Assembly (NCBI GenBank): GCA_022709365.1
Contig: JAKLIY010000001.1
Span: 1 to 64,000, forward strand
Reading direction: 5' to 3'
Length of the DNA stretch: 64,000 bases
Source: Pseudomonadota bacterium
Lineage (GTDB): Bacteria > Pseudomonadota > Gammaproteobacteria > Competibacterales > Competibacteraceae
Position numbers and translations under genes: made by a program. The notes beneath the pieces are model-generated. The model was not told the origin of the DNA, searched no databases, and saw only the letters and a list, made by a program, of their open reading frames with translations. Within the stretch, counting starts at the first letter, position 1. Each line of letters opens with the position of its first letter. Shown here piece after piece: positions 9,696 to 18,403 of this stretch.

Positions 9696-9763
9696 GATGC
9701 CGTCGGGTGGGTTTCGCGCAACCCTTGTTCGATTTCTGTCGCCAACTGCCGAACCGTTCCCAT
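9671..9763 (-). pseudogene. possible N-terminal transposase remnant (IS4-like)
   Basis: A 30-codon frame opens with an ATG at 9761-9763 behind GGAGAGG and reads MGTVRQLATEIEQGLRETHP before running into the CTGGAGCGTGGGA repeat and a stop. The opening resembles the start of some IS4-type transposases (a QLA..IE..L..THP pattern). The rest of such a gene is absent. The family assignment rests on memory of the pattern and is weak. Confidence 0.35.
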
Positions 9764-9867
9764 CCGCCTCTCCGATCTCAGTTAAACTCGCTCCATAGTC
9801 TAAATCAGAACTGATAGGTGTTAAGGTTCGGGGATTTGAACCATGATGGTCAACCGTGATTTTGGCA

Positions 9868-9899
9868 ATAAAAAAACCGGCGGGATAACCGCCGGTTTT
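9868..9899 (-). terminator. Rho-independent terminator after the Ig-like gene
   Basis: On the minus strand AAAACCGGCGG and CCGCCGGTTTT form a stem followed by a T-run (TTTTTTTATTG). It lies 29 bases after the stop of the gene at 9928. Confidence 0.85.
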
Positions 9900-9927
9900 C
9901 AGTGCTTAACCAGACGATTTTTAAAGC

Positions 9928-12417
9928 CTATGGCGCTGGCGCTGGCGCTGCTGGTTGCTGCGTTGTCACCGTAATTTGGAGCACAGTGCTGTGAATTTCC
10001 GGTCCGATCGTGGAGAAGTGGAAATCCACACTGCCATCAGTCGGCAGGTCATTGACCTGCAACGTAGCCCTGGCATAGCCAGCCCCAGTGGAAGAGAGCG
10101 TGGATGGCACGACCGACGCGGTAGGACTGTGTAAGCTAGCAACCGCACGCGCTTGAATAGCGGTAGCTTTCGCTTCATCCAAGGCTGACGTCAGCACCGT
10201 TTGCTGCTTACACTTTGCCAGATCTCGCGGACTCGGTTCGGCTGTTGGATCCGTCAAGATCAGATCGCAAACACCCGGGTTGGCAGCAACGAATCCATCC
10301 AAAGCCGCCTGGGCTGCGGCCACAGCTTCTTCAGCAACAATCGCTGCTGTCTCCGCCGGGTTGTTGATAATCGTATCAACAGCAATCGGTACCCCCGGAA
10401 TCGGCGTACGGCGAACTTCAATAATACCATCGCCATTCAGATCGCCAATCGAAACACCACCATCCAACAATTGCAAAGTGACGGGCAAGTTGACCGTCGC
10501 GCCTGGTGCGACCACGACACTCGCCTGGACCGCAACAGGCCACGGCTGTAAATCCAGCGATGGCATTTGCATCGCCAACTGGAGCGGCTGCGTTACCGTT
10601 AAAATGCTGCCATCATCAATGCCAAGATACCAATGGGTCATCACGGCGCCCACTCTGCCGCCATTGGATTCGGCCATGACCATGAACCGCCGCCCAACCT
10701 GGTTAGCCGGATAATTCATCACGGTATTGGCCACACCATTGATATCGGTCATCACCGACACTTCCGTCGTTCCAAACACCGGGCTATTGATCATGTTGAA
10801 GTTCATGACATTGCCCTTGTGAGGTGGACACCCAACGGTGTACCAGACATTAGCACCGACATTCTGGCTGACCTGATTGAAGGGTGAATTGACCGTCAGC
10901 ATATTGCCTTGCCGCCCGGTGATAATGCGGCTGCCAACATGGTATTCCAGCCGACCTTCTGCTGGCAGGGCGTTGATAGTGCTCGAATTCGGATTGATGA
11001 CCTCCGGATCCTGCAACACCAACAGGCAAAGGGGATCAGCGATCGCATAGGACACGCCATTCGGTACGACGAATGGATTCAACGTATCGCCGGTGACGCG
11101 CGCTGTCGTACGGTTGGGGGCGAAGAAAGCATAACCACCTTCCTGGGGATCACCGTTATACCCGGTAATAGCGAACTGACCATGCCCTTGATCAGGATAA
11201 CGGTTCTTGAGCATATCCAGCGGTGAATCGATCAATCGGAAGGTGATCGGCGTGCCTGCAGGCGGCGGGTTGCCATACGGATCGCTGGCCACGATTGAAA
11301 TGAAGCGGGTATAGACGCCATTCCACAGGGTATCCTTGGCACCTTCAACGGTGAAAGGATCCCCCTGAGTCGTAGGATCGATCAGTTGTGCGCCCAAGTT
11401 ATTCTTGCGCGCTAGCACCGCATCCGAAAACGGCCCTGCAAACGTCAGCGAAGTAATCACGCCCGTCCCGATTGAAACCATGGCGTAATTGGTAATACCG
11501 AACTGAATGCCGTTATCCACATTGTTATCCACCCGATCGGCGGTTGCAGCGATCACCACCGTACCTGGCGCCGTGCCGCTATGCAGGATGGCTGTCGCCG
11601 CACCACCGAACAAACCGGATACCACTGAGGTCCCCTGCTGAGCACTGCCATCAGCGCCAGTTGCGCTTAACCATTCGCCACCATTGGGCCGAGTAGGCAG
11701 CATCTCGATCCGCAGAGGATTGCCGACACCCGGATTAATCGGTTGGCCGAAATCATCCTTCACGAAGATTTGGAACAATTTGGTATTGCTCTGCGGCACG
11801 GTGGTCGTGCCATCAGGATTGGTGCTGATATAGACCGGCGTAGGATCCATAACAAAAGTCACCGTGGCCGGCACGGGAGGATTATTCACGTTGCCGCCCC
11901 CGGTTACGTTAATCGTCAGATTAGCACTGATGATTTGTCCGGTTTGCGGGTCAGCGGCTGATGCGGAAATTACTACGGGTCCTGGCGCACTGAGCGCGTG
12001 GAGGTGGGTAGTAATCACTCCTCCCGTATCCGTGTAAACAATATTGCGGGAAGCGATAATGTTACCGTTATCGTCTTTCTCATCATTCCCATCTAAACGG
12101 AACAACACTCCGCTACTCAAACCTGATACGATGGCAACATTAACACTCGGGGCGTTAAAAAGCTTGCCATTCCGCGTAATTTGAATAGTGATCGTATTGG
12201 TATACGGGCTGCCAATCTGCGGACCTGCATTGAGAATATTGACAGGCAGTGTCGTTTTATCAGCGGCTATCGAGACAGCGATCGGAGCCTGCCCGATAAA
12301 CCCTCCACCAGTAAAACCTCCTGCAATGGCGTCACCGCCGCCCATGCTGACCATCATTACGATAGTCAGCAGTAGTAATTCAACCAGCCCTTTCAACCTG
12401 CTTATCAACGATCGCAT
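9928..12417 (-). CDS. secreted Ig-like repeat protein at the end of the pil operon
   Basis: This 829-residue exported protein has a signal sequence (hydrophobic stretch about residues 10-32, AIAG). It is almost entirely beta-rich Ig-like modules. The modules show repeating features such as TGGVITTHLHALSAPGPVVISASA and SGTAPGTVVIAATA, which resemble the invasin/intimin (Big_1) fold. A DLNGDGIIEV segment near residue 660 looks like a calcium-binding loop. The tail is Ala/Pro-rich. No sortase or membrane anchor is seen. The gene begins 48 bases after pilQ with a GGGGAG ribosome site, so co-transcription with the pilus genes is likely. It could be a pilus-associated adhesin or a surface protein; the function is inferred from position and fold only. 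Confidence 0.8.
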   Translation of the reverse strand: MRSLISRLKGLVELLLLTIVMMVSMGGGDAIAGGFTGGGFIGQAPIAVSIAADKTTLPVNILNAGPQIGSPYTNTITIQITRNGKLFNAPSVNVAIVSGLSSGVLFRLDGNDEKDDNGNIIASRNIVYTDTGGVITTHLHALSAPGPVVISASAADPQTGQIISANLTINVTGGGNVNNPPVPATVTFVMDPTPVYISTNPDGTTTVPQSNTKLFQIFVKDDFGQPINPGVGNPLRIEMLPTRPNGGEWLSATGADGSAQQGTSVVSGLFGGAATAILHSGTAPGTVVIAATADRVDNNVDNGIQFGITNYAMVSIGTGVITSLTFAGPFSDAVLARKNNLGAQLIDPTTQGDPFTVEGAKDTLWNGVYTRFISIVASDPYGNPPPAGTPITFRLIDSPLDMLKNRYPDQGHGQFAITGYNGDPQEGGYAFFAPNRTTARVTGDTLNPFVVPNGVSYAIADPLCLLVLQDPEVINPNSSTINALPAEGRLEYHVGSRIITGRQGNMLTVNSPFNQVSQNVGANVWYTVGCPPHKGNVMNFNMINSPVFGTTEVSVMTDINGVANTVMNYPANQVGRRFMVMAESNGGRVGAVMTHWYLGIDDGSILTVTQPLQLAMQMPSLDLQPWPVAVQASVVVAPGATVNLPVTLQLLDGGVSIGDLNGDGIIEVRRTPIPGVPIAVDTIINNPAETAAIVAEEAVAAAQAALDGFVAANPGVCDLILTDPTAEPSPRDLAKCKQQTVLTSALDEAKATAIQARAVASLHSPTASVVPSTLSSTGAGYARATLQVNDLPTDGSVDFHFSTIGPEIHSTVLQITVTTQQPAAPAPAP

Positions 12418-12465
12418 GGCTTCACTCCCCGCGATACAACGTTAATCTTCAATTCAAACCGGCGA

Positions 12466-14697
12466 CTACTCCGCCACTTTCCCTTCTTTCAGGATTTGCG
12501 GCGTGACGAAAATCAGGAGTTCGCGCTTCGTCGCAGTATTAGTTGTAGTCCGGAACAGATACCCCAGCAGCGGTATATCCCCCAGTAACGGCACCTTAGT
12601 CGCATTATCCGCTTTGGTTTGCTCGAAAACGCCACCCAGCACAACCGTTTCACCATTGTTGACCAAGACCTGAGTCTCAATCTCACGTTTGTCGATACTT
12701 ACCTGTGGCCCCGTCGCAGTCGCTACAACAGCGCCTTGTTCATCCTTGGAGACCTTAAGATCCATCCGAATCCGGTCATCCGGCGTGATCTGCGGAGTCA
12801 CCTCCAGCTTCAGGAAGGCATCCTTAAACTCAACATTGGTGCCCTGATCGCTAACGGTAGAATATGGAATCTGCCGACCTTGCAAAATAGTGGCTTTCTT
12901 TAAATCAGCAGTAATGACTCGCGGGTTTGAAACAATTTCCGCATTACCTTCAACTTGCTGGGCAGAAAGCTCCAAATCCACCAGATAATCCGCCCCTAAA
13001 ATCGCGAAAGCGATGCTAGGACCGCCTACTGGCAAGTTTACCCCGAGTCGTTCAGGCAATGACGGGACGGCCACTGGGAAGGGCTGCCCGGTACTAATCA
13101 GGTTGCCCACAGCGCTGTCGATCATGGTGCCGGTTGCATTGACATTACCGCTCACCGTATTGATTCGATCTCCCGACTGGCTCACGCCTGACACGCCGAA
13201 TCGCACACCCAGATCCCGACTAAAATCATTACTGGCAATGACCACTCTCGAATCGATCATGACTTGTTTGGCAGGCTTATCGAGTTGCGCTACCAGATCA
13301 CGAACCTCGCCCAACTTGTCAGGCACATCCTTGACAATCAGGCTATTGGTTCGCTCATCGGTTTCAACCGTGCCGCGCGGCGACAGAATGCTTCCCTTCT
13401 TTTCATCGCCACTCTTCAGCAACTTCGCCAGATCCGCCGCCTTGGCGTAATTGACTTGAATAATCTCGGTGCGCAGCGGCACCAGTTCCTCAACTGTCTT
13501 GCGCGATTCCAGATCCAGTTTCTCGCGGGCCGCGATTTCCTCGGTCGGCGCAATAAAAACCACATTCCCATTCTGGCGCATCGACAAACCTTTGGTGCGC
13601 ATGATTATATCCAGCGCCTGATCCCACGGCACATTCTGCAAGCGCAGCGTCAAATTCCCTTTCACCGTATCGCTGACCACGATATTCAAGCCGGTAAAAT
13701 CCGCCAGAATTTGCAGAATCGCCCGCACCTCGATGTCCTGGAAATTCAGCGACAGCAGATCACCCTTATATTTCTTCTTCGACGGATCAAACTGCGCTTC
13801 CTTTTCCTCATCCTCCGCCGTTTTCTGCGGCGGGCGCACTTCGATCACATAGAGATCATTCGCCTGATACGCCAGATATTCAAATGGCGGACTGGGCTGA
13901 ATGCTTAACCGGGCATTACCGCCCTGATTCAAAGCTTCAATCGTCGTCACCGGCGTGGCAAAGTCCGTCACATCCAAGCGTCTTTGTTGACCTTTCGGCA
14001 GGGTAGCCCCCTGAAAATCAGCCAGAATCCGGTTCCCCTCCTGGCGCACATCCGCCGCGATATTCGGATTGGACAGCTTGACCGTGATTATGCCTTGCCC
14101 GGCCGGCCCGCGCTTAAAGCCCACATCGCTGATATTGCGCGGCGTTGACGGCGCTGGCGCTTCGCTGCGCTTCGGCGCGGACGCCGCTACTGATCCGGTG
14201 GGGCTGGGCGCCGGGGTCTTCTTCACAGCAGTACCGGCGCTTTCCAGCGTCAACAGCACGGTATCGCCCTGCACTTCCACCCGATACGGCACCAGCTGCG
14301 CCAGATTCAGCGACGCCCGGGTCCGGTCCGCCCCCTCTAACACACTGATCTTATCGGCCACCCCGACATTGATCGCCTGCTGCCGTGTCGCCAGTCCATT
14401 TCGCGTCCCCAGAAAATCCAGCACAATCCGCGCCGGCTCATTGATGGTAAAGCTGCTCGGCGGCCCCTCCGGCCGTTCCGACAGCCGGAACCGCAATTGC
14501 AACCGATTGCCCGCCAATGGACTGATATCTACCGCCTGCAAGATCGGCTGCCGCCCGGCCTCTGCTGCCGACGCCGCCGTCCAGCCAGTCGCCAGCCACA
14601 CGATGGCCCAGATCCAACCCAACGCCGCCCAGCGCAGCAGACTCCCCCCGCCTGACTGCTGGCCGCATTGGCCTTCGCTTATGGCACTGTTCGTCAT
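12466..14697 (-). CDS. pilQ: type IV pilus secretin PilQ
   Basis: This 743-residue outer-membrane secretin forms the ring through which type IV pili pass. A long N-terminal signal is followed by two AMIN domains (about 50-150 and 190-285, binding peptidoglycan). Then come an STN domain (about 312-400, LNFQDIEVRAILQILAD), a secretin N domain (about 409-475) and the secretin barrel (about 560-735, with VEGNAEIVSNPRV and KRELLIFVTPQIL). Length and order are typical. It follows pilP after 16 bases in the pilMNOPQ operon. Confidence 0.97.
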   Translation of the reverse strand: MTNSAISEGQCGQQSGGGSLLRWAALGWIWAIVWLATGWTAASAAEAGRQPILQAVDISPLAGNRLQLRFRLSERPEGPPSSFTINEPARIVLDFLGTRNGLATRQQAINVGVADKISVLEGADRTRASLNLAQLVPYRVEVQGDTVLLTLESAGTAVKKTPAPSPTGSVAASAPKRSEAPAPSTPRNISDVGFKRGPAGQGIITVKLSNPNIAADVRQEGNRILADFQGATLPKGQQRRLDVTDFATPVTTIEALNQGGNARLSIQPSPPFEYLAYQANDLYVIEVRPPQKTAEDEEKEAQFDPSKKKYKGDLLSLNFQDIEVRAILQILADFTGLNIVVSDTVKGNLTLRLQNVPWDQALDIIMRTKGLSMRQNGNVVFIAPTEEIAAREKLDLESRKTVEELVPLRTEIIQVNYAKAADLAKLLKSGDEKKGSILSPRGTVETDERTNSLIVKDVPDKLGEVRDLVAQLDKPAKQVMIDSRVVIASNDFSRDLGVRFGVSGVSQSGDRINTVSGNVNATGTMIDSAVGNLISTGQPFPVAVPSLPERLGVNLPVGGPSIAFAILGADYLVDLELSAQQVEGNAEIVSNPRVITADLKKATILQGRQIPYSTVSDQGTNVEFKDAFLKLEVTPQITPDDRIRMDLKVSKDEQGAVVATATGPQVSIDKREIETQVLVNNGETVVLGGVFEQTKADNATKVPLLGDIPLLGYLFRTTTNTATKRELLIFVTPQILKEGKVAE

Positions 14698-14713
14698 GAC
14701 ACCCCCCTCTTGA

Positions 14714-15313
14714 TCACTGCGTCAGCGATAGAAACGCTTCCCGTTCCTGCCAGCGCCCAGGCCCATCCGGCACGATCTCTTTCAAGTCGATTCGCTGTTC
14801 ACTGATATTGATGACTTTGCCGTGATTATTACCCAGGTAATTATTCTTCTGCACCCGGTGCACCACCCCGTCCGGCGCCAGAATCAGCGCCCATAAATTG
14901 CCGGCGTTGCTCACCCGCACCGTTCCCATCATCTTCAACGAACCCAGCGAATACTTTTCCAACTCCTCCCGCACCCGGTTCGGATCCGGCCGCACCCCGG
15001 TATAACCGCTGCCTGGCGTCGTCGCCATATCCTGGGTCATCGCCAGCTCCTCCTCCTGAGCAAATGGCGATACCACGAAGGGATCCTTCAACCCTTGGGC
15101 GGTATAAGCGAAAGGCTCATACGGCTTGGTCTCCGGCGGAGGGTCGGGCTTCCTGATTGGCGTGGTGCGCTTAGTGGTCTCTACGAACTCCCGCAGGTCG
15201 TTCATATTCCGATCGGCGCAACCGGCTAATAAGGTCAAAATCAGGGCCAGGGCGGCGACCTTCACTCCCTCCCCCGCTGGCAGGGGAGGGAAGTTAACAT
15301 AACGTTCGTTCAT
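14714..15313 (-). CDS. pilP: type IV pilus inner-membrane lipoprotein PilP
   Basis: This 199-residue lipoprotein links the PilNO complex to the PilQ secretin. The lipobox LLAGC (C near residue 32) and the C-terminal beta domain (LGSLKMMGTVRV, VVHRVQKNNYLGNNHGKV) are clear. The ATG overlaps the pilO stop (ATGA). Residues 8-16 (FPPLPAGEG) are encoded by a dispersed palindromic repeat. An internal GTG at 15265 would begin MKVAALALILTLLAGC, a complete lipoprotein signal on its own, so the repeat may have been inserted in the 5-prime end and tolerated. Confidence 0.95.
   Translation of the reverse strand: MNERYVNFPPLPAGEGVKVAALALILTLLAGCADRNMNDLREFVETTKRTTPIRKPDPPPETKPYEPFAYTAQGLKDPFVVSPFAQEEELAMTQDMATTPGSGYTGVRPDPNRVREELEKYSLGSLKMMGTVRVSNAGNLWALILAPDGVVHRVQKNNYLGNNHGKVINISEQRIDLKEIVPDGPGRWQEREAFLSLTQ
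15267..15290. repeat. palindromic repeat inside the pilP signal-peptide region
   Basis: CCCTCCCCC and GGGGAGGG flank GCTGGCA. The element belongs to the family of GC-rich palindromes seen between genes in this window, but here it lies inside a reading frame and is translated as PPLPAGEG. Confidence 0.75.
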
Positions 15314-15972
15314 TTCTTAGCCGCCCCCTTGCCTTGCTGCGGGCTGGCCTTCGCCGGCGCGCTGCCCTCGTCCATATAGCGGTAGGTCTGCAAGGTCGCC
15401 TGGATATTCACCGGCTCCGCATTACTCTTTTTAGCGCCCTTGCCTCCGCTTGCCCCCGTCAACGTCACGTTCTCCAAGGTCACAATCCGCGACAGCGCGG
15501 CGACCCCGCTCACAAACGCGCCAAACTGATGATAAGTCGCCTTGGCCTTGATGGTGATTGGCTTGGCCGCATAAAAATCCCGAGGCTGTTCAGCCTCGGG
15601 CTTGAATAATTCAAACTCCAGACCATTCTTCTTACCGGTGTTCGACACATCATCGAGCAAATCCGGCATCTCCGTGCCGGTCGGCAACTGCCGCAGCATC
15701 ACTCCTAAATCGGCTTCCATCTGCACCAATTGCGCCCGGAATGCTTCCAGATTGGCCGCCACCCGCTGCTTCTCGATGAACTCCTGACGCAGCTTCTGCT
15801 CCTCATTGGTCACGGTCTCCAACTGCATGAGCTGATCGCTGGTGAAAAAATAATACCCGCCGCCGATCACCACCGCCATGACGATCACCACCAATACCAG
15901 CTTACCCGCTAGCGGCCAGTCGCCCGCTTCCTGCAGATTGATATCGTTCGGGTTGATTTCGGACAGGTTCAT
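15310..15972 (-). CDS. pilO: type IV pilus inner-membrane protein PilO
   Basis: This 220-residue inner-membrane protein has one membrane helix (about residues 24-45) and then a coiled coil (about 50-95). A periplasmic ferredoxin-like domain follows, with the LPTGTEMPDLLDDVS motif typical of PilO. It pairs with PilN in the alignment complex. The stop overlaps the pilP start and its ATG overlaps the pilN stop (four bases each), which indicates translational coupling. Confidence 0.96.
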   Translation of the reverse strand: MNLSEINPNDINLQEAGDWPLAGKLVLVVIVMAVVIGGGYYFFTSDQLMQLETVTNEEQKLRQEFIEKQRVAANLEAFRAQLVQMEADLGVMLRQLPTGTEMPDLLDDVSNTGKKNGLEFELFKPEAEQPRDFYAAKPITIKAKATYHQFGAFVSGVAALSRIVTLENVTLTGASGGKGAKKSNAEPVNIQATLQTYRYMDEGSAPAKASPQQGKGAAKK

Positions 15973-16538
15973 GTCTTCCCTCCCGTGCCCTGATCCGCTT
16001 CCAGTTTGAGCGGAATGGTCAGCTCGAATACCCGCGCCTGTACGTTGTTCACATCCTTGGTCTGGATGATCTGCAACACTGGTTCGCCGAACAAATTCGA
16101 CGTCTTGATATCGCGCATGAATTCGGAAATGATCAAATCAGAACGGGCGGTGCCATTCAGCTTGACCTGGTTGCCCGCTACATTGAAGGCGGTCAAGAAA
16201 ATATCTTCAGGAATCAGCCGAACCAGTTCATCCAGCATCCGCACCTTGCCCGGACGGCTGGCCTGCAGCTTCTGAATAACATTGATGCGCTCGATCAGCC
16301 GGTTCTTGGTCTTTTGCAACTCGGCCAGCTCCTCGGCGGCCTTCTTCAACCGGGCGATCTCGCCGCGCAGATATTCATTGCGCTGTTGCTGAAACTCAAT
16401 CCGGCTGGCGATCTCGGTCTGCACCAGATACATCATCCCCACCGCCAGCAACGCCGCCGCCACCAGCATGATGATCAAATCGCGTTGACGCTGGGCGCGG
16501 CGCACGTCGCGCCAAGGCAATAAATTGATGCGCGTCAT
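15969..16538 (-). CDS. pilN: type IV pilus assembly protein PilN
   Basis: This 189-residue protein opens with the conserved cytoplasmic motif INLLPWR (residues 4-10), which inserts into PilM. One membrane helix (about 22-42), a coiled coil and a periplasmic domain follow. The stop and start overlap those of pilO and pilM by four bases. Confidence 0.96.
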   Translation of the reverse strand: MTRINLLPWRDVRRAQRQRDLIIMLVAAALLAVGMMYLVQTEIASRIEFQQQRNEYLRGEIARLKKAAEELAELQKTKNRLIERINVIQKLQASRPGKVRMLDELVRLIPEDIFLTAFNVAGNQVKLNGTARSDLIISEFMRDIKTSNLFGEPVLQIIQTKDVNNVQARVFELTIPLKLEADQGTGGKT

Positions 16539-17641
16539 GCGTCGAAACTCCTTAAAGCCAGCCCGCCAGCGATCGCCAACAACGGCGCATCGCGCAACAG
16601 GGCGCTGCTGTTCACCCGCGTGGCACTGCCCATGTTCTTGAAGGGATTAGCTATCATCGTCGCAATCCCCAGCACGTCCGCCACCACCCGGTCGAGTCCT
16701 GGGAGCATGGCACCGCCGCCGATCAGGACTAGGTTGTCCACAGTATAGCGGCCTGTGACAAAATGATCGGAGGAAAAGAAAAACTGCAACGCATGGCCCA
16801 CCTGTTCCGCCAACATCTGCTTGAAGGGATCCAGCAACGTCTCGGCGTAATCTTCAGCCACCTGGCCGGTGCGCTTGGCCCGTTCGGCCTGGTCCCGCGA
16901 CAAGCCATAGGTCTCAGCGATGCGGAAGGTAAGCTGGTCACAGCCAAAATTCTGCTCGCGGCTGAAAATAATCTGGTCTTCTTGCAGAATATACAGGCTG
17001 GCGATGGAGGCGCCGATATCGACTAACGCCGTCAGACTGTCGCGCGCCTTGCTCAGATTCAGCCTGCCGCCCTCGCTGCTGCCTCGGGACAGATTGTCCA
17101 TCACCAGTCGAAACGCGTTTTCCAGGGCATAAGCTTCTACATCCACTACTGCCGGGATCAGCCCCGCCCCTTTGAGTGCCGCCTCTCGGGTGTCCACATT
17201 CTCCTTGCGGGTTGCTACCAGCAAAACATCCTGTTGCTCAGCGCTGGCCTGGGACGATCCTTTCGCCTGGAAATCCAGATAGATTTCTTCGATGGGATAA
17301 GGGATATACTGCGCAGCCTCAATCGAGATGTTGGTCTCGATATCGCTTTCCTTGAATTCAGCCGGCATCGGCACGGTGCGATTGATCACACTGGAGGTCG
17401 GAACCGCTACTGCCGCCTGGCGCGTTCGAGTTCCGGCATTGCGACAGGCCCGCTTGATGACTTCGCCCACTGCATCCGGATCAACGGGGTTGCGATCCTC
17501 CATCATCCCCTCGCCCAGCGGTTCGACGGCAAACGCCTCGACCCGGAATCGCGACCCGGAACGGCTCAGTTCGACCACTTTGACCGCCGAGGGACTGATA
17601 TCGATACCCAACATGGGTTCTTTACGCTTGAACAAAGCCAA
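16535..17641 (-). CDS. pilM: type IV pilus actin-like ATPase PilM
   Basis: PilM is a cytoplasmic, actin-fold, nucleotide-binding protein that recruits PilN. The motif LGIDISPSAVKVVELS (phosphate 1), the SHS2-like insertion (EAAQYIPYPIEEIYLDFQ) and the LIGGGAMLPGLD adenosine motif are present. A frame extending to an ATG at 17695 exists. I prefer the TTG at 17641 because GGGAGGGAG lies six bases before it and because the resulting MALFKRKEPMLGID matches the usual PilM N-terminus; this gives 368 residues. A TATAGT box and a palindrome lie upstream. Confidence 0.93.
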   Translation of the reverse strand: MALFKRKEPMLGIDISPSAVKVVELSRSGSRFRVEAFAVEPLGEGMMEDRNPVDPDAVGEVIKRACRNAGTRTRQAAVAVPTSSVINRTVPMPAEFKESDIETNISIEAAQYIPYPIEEIYLDFQAKGSSQASAEQQDVLLVATRKENVDTREAALKGAGLIPAVVDVEAYALENAFRLVMDNLSRGSSEGGRLNLSKARDSLTALVDIGASIASLYILQEDQIIFSREQNFGCDQLTFRIAETYGLSRDQAERAKRTGQVAEDYAETLLDPFKQMLAEQVGHALQFFFSSDHFVTGRYTVDNLVLIGGGAMLPGLDRVVADVLGIATMIANPFKNMGSATRVNSSALLRDAPLLAIAGGLALRSFDA

Positions 17642-17700
17642 GATACGCTCCCTCCCACCAATCAGAATGGACGAATCAAACCTGGATAGTAACACCCATG

Positions 17701-17743
17701 ACTATAGCAAACCGTCTGGCAATTCCCACTTCGGGAATTGCCA
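17701..17743 (-). promoter_or_regulatory. pilM promoter region with a perfect 11-bp inverted repeat
   Basis: TGGCAATTCCC and GGGAATTGCCA (17717-17743) form a perfect palindrome with a five-base spacer. On the minus strand a TATAGT (-10-like) box follows at 17701-17706, so the right arm covers the place where a -35 box would lie. An operator or a transcript hairpin in the divergent pilM / 17786 intergenic region is inferred. Confidence 0.5.
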
Positions 17744-17785
17744 CAGTCGGCCCATTACCTGCTCTGATGCTCCTGGAGTCCGCTC

Positions 17786-18394
17786 ATGCCTCATCGTGAT
17801 ACCCCCCGCCTCAGAATTCTGTTGGCCCAAGAATGCGCCCGACTGATGGCCGAGGAAGGCGTTACGGATTTTCGCACCGCCAAGCGTAAAGCCGCGCTGC
17901 GCATGTCGGTCGCTGACAAGGGCCTGCTGCCGGACAACCAGGAAATCGAACAGGCCCTGCTCGATTACCAGCGGCTGTTTCAAGCCGACCGTCAACCCCA
18001 GCGCTTGCGGGAACTGCGGGAAGTAGCCTTGGAAGCCATGCACTTTCTGGCGTGCTTCCAGCCGAAGTTGGTCGGTTCGGTCTTGAGCGGGACAGCGGGT
18101 CCGCACACCCCCATTCAACTGCACCTGTTCGTCGATACGCCCAAGGAAGTAGCGCTGTTTTTGATGGAACAACGCATTCCCTTTGTAACTAGCGAACGCC
18201 GACTGCATCTGAGTAACGGCGGTCAGGCCTGCCTGCCGGTTTTCCGGTTCAGCGCCGGTGATCATGATCTCGACCTCACCGTCTTTGCGCCGCTAGCCGA
18301 ACGGGAAGCGCCGCGCAGCCCGGTCGACGGCCGACCCATGCGCCGGGCCGGATTGGCGGAAATCCAGGTATTGCTAGCTGGAAATCAGCTTTGA
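17786..18394 (+). CDS. uncharacterised protein, possible nucleotidyltransferase fold
   Basis: This 202-residue cytoplasmic protein has no membrane segment. The N-terminal half is helical and basic (LRILLAQECARLMAEEGVTDF, AKRKAA). At about residues 92-118 LVGSVLSGTAG...IQLHLFVDTPKEVALFL resembles the GS-x-G-x-A...hDhhh pattern of the polymerase-beta-type nucleotidyltransferase fold, with weakly preserved acidic residues. I do not recognise a named family and do not assign activity. It is divergent from pilM and may share the palindromic region at 17717. Confidence 0.75.
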   Translation: MPHRDTPRLRILLAQECARLMAEEGVTDFRTAKRKAALRMSVADKGLLPDNQEIEQALLDYQRLFQADRQPQRLRELREVALEAMHFLACFQPKLVGSVLSGTAGPHTPIQLHLFVDTPKEVALFLMEQRIPFVTSERRLHLSNGGQACLPVFRFSAGDHDLDLTVFAPLAEREAPRSPVDGRPMRRAGLAEIQVLLAGNQL

Positions 18395-18403
18395 ACATCC
18401 GGT

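Larger units (their letters stand above)
9308..9927. other. intergenic region rich in repeats and a decayed gene end
   Basis: This 620-base gap carries a strong terminator (9365-9393), palindromic repeats (about 9570-9695), a short transposase-like remnant (9671-9763) and a minus-strand terminator (9868-9899). I see no intact gene. Confidence 0.6.
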
